Below are positions 56,855 to 64,000 of a stretch of 64,000 bases of DNA, in pieces. Location: assembly GCA_018466975.1 (NCBI GenBank), contig CM031556.1, forward strand, positions 4,092,001 through 4,156,000, in the 5' to 3' direction. A program made the position numbers and the translations under genes. Origin of the DNA: Sparassis latifolia (taxonomy: Eukaryota; Basidiomycota; Agaricomycetes; Polyporales; Sparassidaceae). Numbering within the stretch: position 1 is the first letter of the stretch; the number at the start of each line of letters is the position of its first letter. The notes beneath the pieces were generated by a model. It had not been told where the DNA came from. It searched no databases and saw nothing but the letters and a program-made list of their open reading frames with translations.

Positions 56855-57218
56855 TTAAGGCGGCGGCGCCTCTTTTGGCGTTCCTTCCGCGAGGCGAGCG
56901 GCATCCTCCTTTGAGGGAGGCAGTATCTTCTCGAGCTGGTTGGACATGAGAATGCCTGCTAGAGCGAAGGCGGTGATACCCAATGAGATGTGCAAGCGAG
57001 TTCGCGCGGGTAGAACTGCGTAGACGAGATTTTCAGCATTTCTGACAAGTCGTTCAAGCGTTGGCGACCTGCTCACCTGCGTAGGACTGCCAGAGTGACC
57101 GTTCTTGCACCGGTACGGTGCGGAATGAAGCGGGACGTGGATTATCCCCTGGAGCTGGTGTATTGGCTGGCTGGGAGCTCCTCCCTGACTTTGGGTTCGT
57201 CAGCAATTTCTGGGCCAT
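56855..57218 (-). CDS. Small single-pass membrane protein, possibly mitochondrial
   Basis: Two exons joined over a 61-nt intron (57011-57071). The join SLWQSYA-VLPARTRLHIS is phase-consistent. ATG 57218 (MAQKLLTNPKSGRSSQ) is preferred; the same frame extends to an ATG at 57311 just after a TATA-like stretch. A hydrophobic helix (ISLGITAFALAGILMSN) lies before a charged C terminus ending APPP. The size and pattern resemble small mitochondrial inner-membrane or assembly proteins, but I do not recognise a specific family. Confidence 0.5.
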
Positions 57219-57351
57219 AGCTTGAAAGCAGAACGAAGGAGACTTGTACACACAGCCGTCTTTACGAAAAAGGTTAGGGTTACTTTGCAGCACCTTTGGC
57301 GGGTTTCCCATATATAGATCCGGGTTGAACCTCCGCCAGTGGCAATTGACT

Positions 57352-57514
57352 TACTATGCCAGACCGCTCAGTCGGCGCACCCCTAATCGGCACTTTCAGG
57401 GTTTCCACCAATCGTTGGGCTTGGCTGTGGGCGCCTGGTCTCGCGTAACGCATATTTTTTGCCTATATATGGTGCGAGTAGGGAGGTGCGCCGACTGAAC
57501 GGTATGGCATAGTA
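57352..57514. repeat. Imperfect inverted repeat, about 31-bp arms
   Basis: TACTATGCCAGACCGCTCAG at 57352 and the rest of its arm to 57383 are nearly the reverse complement of 57485-57514; they differ at about two positions plus small gaps. The arms are about 100 bp apart, and the spacer includes a TATATATGG element. This could be a small foldback or MITE-like element. Confidence 0.6.
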
Positions 57515-57581
57515 TGCCGGAAGAATGCGCGACCGGATATTGGCGACTCCGCCTCGCGGATGGAGCGGATCTTGTGTTTCC

Positions 57582-58112
57582 CAGCTGAATTCAAAACGTT
57601 AGACGTTTTTCGACGAAACTCACCTCCCGATTGTTGTTTGTGGAGCAGCGGTTTAGTGCGGGACAAACAGACCTAGGCCAGATTTGGCAAGCTGTTCGCA
57701 CCCCAATCAGCTGTTCTCCCTCGTTAGCACTGGCAGCCATGCCACCCTTTGGCAACCGTCGACATATTCCTCGAGCAGTGAAGGAAACCTTAGTGGTTCT
57801 CTCTTCAGTAAGGCAAGTCTTACGAGGAGAAACATGAGCTCAAGGTGACCAGTGTCGGGATCCGGCAGCCTACAATTGTATGGTAGGTGCTGAATGAATA
57901 ACGAAGACTGTATCGACTTTATGTGAGCCTCTACAGGGGAACTGAGAGTGTAAGTAGCCGCCGGATTGCCGCAGCATCGATATAGATCTCTGACAAGCGC
58001 TTGACTTCCACATTTGTGTTAGGCTTGTTGCCTCACACTAAACCGCTGCTCCACAAACAACAATCGGGAGGTGAGTTTCGTCGAAAAACGTCTAACGTTT
58101 TGAATTCAGCTG
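57582..58112. mobile_element. MITE-like element bounded by perfect 77-bp inverted repeats
   Basis: 57582-57658 is the exact reverse complement of 58036-58112 (77 of 77 bases by eye); the outer ends are CAGCTGAATTC. The 377-bp interior shows no transposase. No obvious target-site duplication flanks the outer ends. Perfect identity means a recent insertion, a recent inverted duplication or gene conversion. It is non-autonomous if mobile. Confidence 0.65.
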
Positions 58113-58529
58113 CCATAATTAACTTCGGCCCGCGATCGGCAAACAACCCTTCCGTCCTAATTTAGAAGTCATTTTTAAGAATAAAAGCTGGGGCTGACAG
58201 AGTGGTCAGCCACACGAACCGTAGTACTTATGGCTGTCTCATCGAAGCTATCGCTCTCACCGCTCTCTGCAGTTCCCGCACATCTTCGTTGCGCCGCTCA
58301 TCTTCACCCGTTACCCAACTTGCAATCAACAATGAGGTGATGTGACATGCTCGACATTAGTCATCATTGCACTCACACACTTACAGTTCCCAAACTCCTT
58401 CACCGACAAATTCTGACTCGTCAACGCTGACGCCAGGTGATTTCTTCTCACGTTCACCACTTACATGCAACACTAATCTAATCTACAGGCTCATGATACA
58501 TCGCCAATCTACACAAGTCAGTCTCCACT

Positions 58530-58754
58530 ATGGAGACCGAGCTTGTGTCCCACCATCTCTGCCTGGATACTATTGAGGAGATGTTGGCTGACTTGCAGGC
58601 AGGGCTGTGCAACATAGGGCTGAGGCTAGGTGAGCTGGAGGAGGCACAGAAGACAGGCTTAGAGTCACTGCGGAATGACATAGATTTGAAGATAGCCGTG
58701 ACGATGATCCTAGATTCAGAGTCTGCGGTGAGAGATCGCTTCACTTATCAGTGA
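58530..58754 (+). CDS. Possible small coiled-coil protein
   Basis: A 74-codon ATG frame with a heptad-like Leu/Ile pattern (LDTIEEMLADLQAGL, then LRLGELEEAQKTGLESL). No family is recognised and no upstream exon is established. It may be a terminal exon or a remnant of a repeat-associated gene. Confidence 0.3.
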   Translation: METELVSHHLCLDTIEEMLADLQAGLCNIGLRLGELEEAQKTGLESLRNDIDLKIAVTMILDSESAVRDRFTYQ

Positions 58755-58851
58755 TGACATTCCGCTTATGCTTCCATACATCTCAGTGCTCCGCCAGTTT
58801 AGTCCCAGGTATTTCCTAATTTGGCTGTGGTTTTCTTTTGTCCTTCACGAT

Positions 58852-58921
58852 GTGACCGTAGGGTATAGTATAGTGAGGGACTCACTATACTATCCCTCAC
58901 TATACTATACCCTATGGTCAC
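58852..58921. repeat. Near-perfect palindrome, 29-bp arms
   Basis: 58852-58880 and 58893-58921 are reverse complements with a single mismatch; the 12-nt centre contains a further partial copy of the ACTATACTAT unit. It would form a strong hairpin. It lies about 340 bp upstream of the riboflavin synthase start. Confidence 0.8.
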
Positions 58922-59260
58922 ATTGGCACTCCTCCCCTACAAGTCGGCACCCCAGCATACCTCCCCCATTTCCAGTCCCCTTGCTTACCTTCTTCATACA
59001 TATTCATACTGGCATATCTCAAACAATTGTGAATATGAACGACGGCGGACGGTCCAGCATTGGATGAGTTCTGTTTTCGGCGAAAATCCATGTTTTATCA
59101 CGCTTTGTCACGATGTTGTCACGCCGACGTGCAAAATGGGTGATTATGTCACCGGTGACATAACGCGTTACTGCCGACTTGAGGTAGGGCCCGCTTTTCC
59201 GTTACACCACTGCTCTCGCGAATCCGACTCGTCCAAACCACCACAAGTAGCCTGACTATC

Positions 59261-60131
59261 ATGTTCACAGGTCTAGTATGCTGCCCACAGCACTCCCCAT
59301 CCCACCACTGACCTCCATTACTCTCAGATTGAGCACCTCGGGACGGTCGCATCTATCGAGCACGATGGTGGAGGATGCATGCTCGCCGTTGCAGACGCAT
59401 CGCCTATCCTGGGAGACTGCCATGTCGGCGACTCCATCGCGGTGAACGGCGCATGCCTCACCGTGACGGCGTTCGACGCACAGGCGCGCGGCGGGTGGTT
59501 CACGGTATGGCTCGCGAACGAGACGCTAGAGCGGACGGATCTCGGTGCGTGGCTTGCCTCTATGCTGGTGCGGTGCGGGTGCTCATTGAAGTAGGCAAGC
59601 GGAAGGTGGGTGATCAGGTTAATTTAGAGCGCGCGATGGGCGCGCATGTGCGGTTTGGAGGGCATTTCGTGCAGGTGTGTCTTTTCAGTGTTTGCGGTGG
59701 TGGTGATCTAACCGAAAGCACCTTGCGGGCAGGCGCATGTGGATGGCACAGCAACACTGGTTGACCGTACGCCTGACGGCGACTCGCTGCGCCTGCTGTT
59801 TCAACTTCCCGAGCCGACATCGTCGCGGCCATCCTTACTTCCTTACCTTATACCGAAGGGCTATGTCGCGATTGATGGCGCGTCGCTCACGCTGACAATG
59901 GTCGACGACGTGCAGCGCACCTTCGGCGTCATGCTCATCAAGCACACACAGGAGAAGATCACGCTGAGCAAGAAGGCGCTCGGTGCGAAGGTAAACATCG
60001 AGGTGGACATGCTGGGCAAGTTCGTGGAGAAGAGTGTGCAGGCTGCGTTATCGGGCGGAGGCACTTCAAATTTGCGAGCGATGGTGGAGAAGGTTGTAGA
60101 GGATGTCCTCGTCAAAAAGGGAGTTGTATGA
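59261..60131 (+). CDS. RIB5: Riboflavin synthase
   Basis: The first exon (59261-59275, 15 nt) encodes MFTGL, the invariant N terminus, and joins to IEHLGTVASIE over a 52-nt intron. The first lumazine-binding domain has GDSIAVNGACLTVTAF and ANETLERTDL. The second starts after GGHFVQAHVDG (normally GHVDG) and has YVAIDGASLTLTMVDD and IKHTQEKITLSKKALG, with the trimerising C-terminal helix before LVKKGVV. Introns interrupt after TDL (GTGCGT) and after HFVQ (GTGTGT). It converts two molecules of 6,7-dimethyl-8-ribityllumazine to riboflavin plus a pyrimidinedione. The two internal domains are homologous, as in all members. The length is normal for the family. Confidence 0.93.
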
Positions 60132-60376
60132 TCACTGCAAGTACTGTACCTATAGCTGCACTGACTTACTGCTTGAATATACCGCACACGCTACCAGACT
60201 GTAGATTATATTCTTCTGTACGAGAGATTATGTAAGCATCTAGACAACCCGCTTGCTCGCCGAGTCTACCAAACTGGCAAACTCCCCACCGTCAGCTGTT
60301 GTGTTCAGAACTCTTGTCTCCAACGACGGAGACTATTATATCCCATATACCTCGCGTCAGATGTCTGTATGAACTT

Positions 60377-62251
60377 ATGGAAAGTCATTATAAGCCAAAG
60401 GTTCGTTTTGTTACACACCGTCGGCCGTGCGGAGCGCTGAGACCGTCCAGGTTACCTCCAAGCTCGAATATGACAGAGTTCGTCCTGTATCACCATCCAA
60501 ACTCCAACAACCACAGTTGGGGCCGTCACCGTCGTTACCCATCGCACGCCCGAAGGCTAAGGTGACGAGTAGTGCTACAGTTATAAGCCGAAGAACGAAT
60601 AGCTCCACGCGCCCGCCAAGTGCTTTACCCTCTCCGCGCGCACCGTCCCCGTTCAAACAAGACCACGCTCCACATGCATCGGTAGTATTTCCAGTGAAGG
60701 CGCGACTGACGACAAATGTTCGGGCGAACGGAATACGCTCGGCGTCGCCGGGTACAGATTCGAGGCAGCAAGCATTGACCATAGTGTCTACCGAGACGCA
60801 GCCAAGGCGTAAGGCGCGCAACGGCAGTATTTCCTCGCATGTTTCGCACATCCCATCACCCGCGAACTCCACTGCGCCCTCCCCATCGCACTCGCCCACA
60901 TCCTCGAGAGTCGGGGTGTCCTCGGAAGAGAACGGCTCCCCGCACGCGGGTGTCACCCTCGGTGTCGTGCGCGTCAAGTCCAAGATATCCAGGCTCACCG
61001 AGCCCGGCCTGCCCTCGTCGCCCTCGTCGCCACCCCTCGCGCACCGCTCCGCACGCCCCGCCTCCGCCTCGAACATCTCACTGTCCCCGCCTTTGCCACC
61101 CGCGAACGGTTATTCGGGCACCCCCTCCCATGCCCATCAACGCTTCGCGACGACGCGCGAGAGCGCCTCGCAGCGCGTGCACGCCTTCCAGCCGTTTCCG
61201 GCGAACGATGATCTCGTAGTCAAGTACGGCGGGTACACGGTGCCCACGAAACTAGACCCCGCAGAGATTCCGCTACCGCCCCAGTCCCCACCCATGTCAA
61301 CGCTCTCGTTCTCTTCGCGCTCGTCCGCTTCACGTTCATCTGTATCGTGCGAAACTCAGGCGACAGACACGAGCCGGAATACGGCGCCGGCGTCTGCGCT
61401 CAAGGAACCTACCTGTGGTGCGGTCTCGACGTCCTCCCAGGCAGTGTTTCTCGCCGCGGCAGCATCTACTCCCTCCCCAAGCGAGGGCGGCTTCGACGAT
61501 GACGACGTGGATGATCACGTTCCCGCCGCCAACTCGGAGGATATAGACCCCGATCGCAAGATGAAGGCGGAAGCCAAGTCGAATCGGAAGGTACGCTAGC
61601 GCTCCCGCACGAATATCGCATATTAGGACTAAATCGCATGCGCGAATTCGGCAGATTGCAGACCTGGAGATTACGACCCGTTCCCTGCTTGCTATCAACT
61701 TATCCCTGGAGGCCACGAAGCATCGTCAAGCGAAGGAGATTCGCGACCTCAAGCGCAAGCTCCGCGAATCGCGTCTCATCCTCCCACCGCCCGCGTATCA
61801 CGCGGTCAAGTCCTCACTCACGCATGATGACACTGCTGAGGACGACGTGGAGACGGGCACAGACGCTGGCTCGGAGGATGAGGATGAGCAAGCGCTACTT
61901 GAAGGGCACGACGATGAGCCGTACCGCCGCGTGAAGGTTATCCTTGACTCCCTGCTCGACGAGTGTGCGCGCGCACTCGCATCGACACCCGCGGATTTTG
62001 CCGAGGGTGGACGCAGCGGTGCGAAGGTACTCAGCGCCGACGAGGTACGTTCATGGCGTGGTGACGACACTGAGACGCGCTCGCTCGCGGACAGGAGCGC
62101 GTTGGGTGAGCCTTCGTTACCATCGCGCATTGCGGTCCCCGACAGCGACGACGACATGGGCAGCGAGAGCGAAGTTGAGGCGTCGCTGCTCGAGTCCGAC
62201 AGCAGAGCCACCTCGCCACTGCCCCCGATTACGGTTACTCCCTCACCATAG
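60377..62251 (+). CDS. Ser/Pro-rich protein with C-terminal coiled coil
   Basis: Exon 1 is 60377-60400 (MESHYKPK), then 60451-61590, then 61655-62251; introns are 50 and 64 nt and in phase. The first about 360 residues are Ser/Pro/Arg-rich low complexity with KLEYDRVRPVSPSKL near the start. Across the last intron a conserved-looking helical segment follows: KSNRKIADLEITTRSLLAIN, then LEATKHRQAKEIRDLKRKLR and ESRLILPPPAYHAV, a predicted coiled coil. The C terminus is acidic (EDEDEQALLEGHDDE). I recall similar helical segments in uncharacterised fungal proteins but cannot name a function. A scaffolding or cytoskeletal role would be a guess. Confidence 0.75.
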
Positions 62252-62514
62252 ATTTCGTACTTTTTTCTCGCATGCTTTCGACGATCGATCCTCGCATTTT
62301 GATGTAGTTTATTGGAGTGATATACCCACGCAATCGCCCGTCCACGCATCAGCACGCCCACGCATCATCAACTGTCAGAGTCTTATAATCATGTGTACAT
62401 GTTGCATCTAACTACTACTTAGCACGGGTGTATACACGTCCTATGTCCTTAATTACCCTGCCTTCATCGGGGTATTACATTCTTACATGCATCGATCCTC
62501 TAGGGATACAACTA

Positions 62515-64000
62515 TCACTCATCGTGCGCCATTTTCTGCGCGCGTTTAGCCAGCTGGGAGGAAGTATCAGAACCTTGCAACTACTTCAGGGCAAACGGAT
62601 GCTCACCGCTGCTGCTAGGTCCAACTGTCCCCCGACCGCGGCAGGTTTGACCGCTCCGCCGACTTTGGGCCTCGGAGGCGCAGCGCCAGGACGAGATGCC
62701 ATAGGAACGGGTGGTTTACCGGGAACCTTGGGCGCGCCAGGCTTGCTTGCTATGGGTGGTGGACCAGGCTTCGGTTTCACTGCCAATGGAGGTGGCTTAT
62801 GTGCCAAAGAGCTCGTCGGCCGAGAGCTTGCAGGCGTCGAATCGTGTAAAGCGCCGTTCATTCCTTCGGACGTCGCCCTCTTCCATGGTGCTGCGGAGCC
62901 GTTTGCAGGTGCCATGCCCGGAAATACGGCCACTGGTCTGGCAGAAGGATCTGCAGATATTGACTTGAAACCCACTTTCGGTGCCGCCGGCGCAGCAGAA
63001 GGCACGCGACGGTGAACTGGCGGCGGCGGAGGAGGAGGAGGAGGAGGAGCTGCCTTCGGAACCAGCTCAAGGTAGTTATTGGGTGCCCAGCCTTCTGCGC
63101 CATCTTTCTTTACCAACCACCAACCACTATCTCCCATCTCGACCACCTCGACAATGTCGTCTTTCTTCAAGGTCATCTCACCTTCTTGGCCCTCGAAAGC
63201 ATACTTAGCCCGGTACAGTTCGACGTCAGGTCCTGAAGATGGGGGAGGTGGTGGTGGCGGTGGTGGCGGAGGCGCAACCGTCCTGCCAGGAGGTGCACGA
63301 GATACCTTCGCAGTCGGTGTTAATGTGGACGCTGGGGTATGCGGTTTGACAGCGGCGGCTGTCGGCCTGCCAGGTAGCGGCTGCGTAGTAGGCCTAGATC
63401 TTGACGATGATGGTTTCTGTCATCATGACGTGAGTGGTGGTTTACACGGGTCGTAAGACAAGCCTACATCTGACGGTCCACCTTTCCGTAGCAACTTTCC
63501 TTGTGCGATCGGACGCACAACGCCTACCTTTCGCTTCGCTGGCGGGCGCGATAGGCTGCTGGGTGGCTCACCAGAAGGGACATGCACAGTATGACTCTTG
63601 TACTGGTCGTTCCTAGGGACAGTCTCATCCTTGACGAACTTCACCTGTGCCTTCTTGTCCTTCTTCTTGTTATAATCGATGCTAACACGATCATCAACGC
63701 GCGTATGTGTAGCAGCAAATCATGCACATACATTGGTCCTATGACCAGACTAATGCTGGCTTGCGTCAATTGCATCAGGTGAGTTGTAAGTTCTGTCTTG
63801 AAGACACAGCTAATGAGGGGATCCCCTTCCTCGGTAATTCCGCAGTTCAACGCCTGTTCAGATGGTTTCAGTAACGACATTGCAACGCTGATGACAGACC
63901 CACCATCCAGTCATCTCTTAGATTAGACATAGCGATACTCTTGATTGTGACCAGAGGAATTTTGCGCTCCAGGATCATATGCATACGACCTTCCTTCTCT
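62515..64000 (-). CDS. MYO1: Class I myosin, C-terminal tail (motor domain beyond window edge)
   Basis: The minus strand from 64000 reads the TH1 membrane-binding tail: [20 protein letters not shown], then [19 protein letters not shown] and [20 protein letters not shown]. The TH2-like Pro-rich part has [20 protein letters not shown]. The SH3 domain follows ([20 protein letters not shown], then [20 protein letters not shown]), flanked by two polyproline runs. The C terminus is GQLDLAAA joined to [12 protein letters not shown], stop at 62515. Introns near 62556, 63435, 63670 and 63835 are phase-consistent. Known role: Arp2/3-linked actin patch motor in endocytosis and polarised growth. The tail ends without the acidic tryptophan motif found in some ascomycete class I myosins. 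The UNC-45-type chaperone and epsin are in the same window. Confidence 0.92.

Noticed and set aside
60411..61076. 221-codon minus-strand frame
   Set aside because: It is antisense to the Ser/Pro-rich exon of the coiled-coil gene and has no independent support.
61798..62361. 187-codon Ser-rich minus-strand frame
   Set aside because: It is the antisense shadow of the acidic coiled-coil gene exon.
63011..63060. GGAGGA microsatellite
   Set aside because: It is coding polyproline sequence in the myosin-I tail, normal for this protein.
1..64000. CRISPR arrays, phage or plasmid systems
   Set aside because: Intron-rich eukaryotic genes throughout; no regularly spaced direct repeats or prokaryotic defence genes.

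Overview
The window is nuclear DNA from a filamentous basidiomycete, most likely an Agaricomycete (a polypore-type mushroom is my guess, not shown by the sequence). The evidence is dense genes on both strands, almost all broken by GT-AG introns of about 45-65 nt, with several very small exons, typical fungal housekeeping families, and an intron-bearing tRNA-Trp gene. No prokaryotic operons, CRISPR arrays or plasmid features are visible. Exon boundaries were worked out by hand from splice signals, reading-frame phase and recall of conserved protein families, so each is a prediction.

Layout. 0-4 kb: a quinone oxidoreductase cut by the left edge, a protein tyrosine phosphatase and an NR2C2AP-like protein. 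4-6.5 kb: a CCCCGAAA-rich repeat tract and a small hypothetical gene. 6.6-9 kb: a TBC Rab-GAP. 10-15 kb: a small protein, then two divergent genes (A and B) that share a tandem C-terminal helical module. 16-22 kb: an MFS transporter, an ING-type PHD protein and an F-box-like protein. 22-32 kb: gene-poor, with an APH-type phosphotransferase, a decayed copy of its 3' end, a third tandem-module gene (C), a divergent MYND fragment, decayed coding sequence, tRNA-Trp and a tRNA relic.

32-43 kb is a conserved housekeeping block: an Mdm1/SNX-type PXA-RGS-PX-nexin-C protein, an oxaloacetate-type mitochondrial carrier, TRM6 and an UNC-45/She4 myosin chaperone. 44-53 kb looks metabolic: an NRPS-like adenylation-thiolation-reductase followed by two duplicated dienelactone hydrolases. 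53-64 kb holds epsin, a Ser/Thr-rich single-pass membrane protein, a small membrane protein, a zone of inverted repeats, riboflavin synthase, a coiled-coil protein and the C-terminal end of class I myosin (cut by the right edge). UNC-45, epsin and myosin-I all relate to actin and endocytosis, but their proximity may be chance.

The most novel item is the three-gene family (A 10867-12772 minus, B 13382-14937 plus, C 27223-28662 minus). Each has two copies of a roughly 70-residue helical, SAM-like module at the C terminus. A and C join it to a Cys/His-rich N-terminal cluster and B joins it to a helix-turn-helix, which suggests a regulator family with swapped DNA-binding heads. Also notable are a perfect 77-bp inverted repeat pair, 12- and 23-nt microexons, and several conserved genes that each need one extra G or C at a short homopolymer, which points to systematic indel errors in the assembly.
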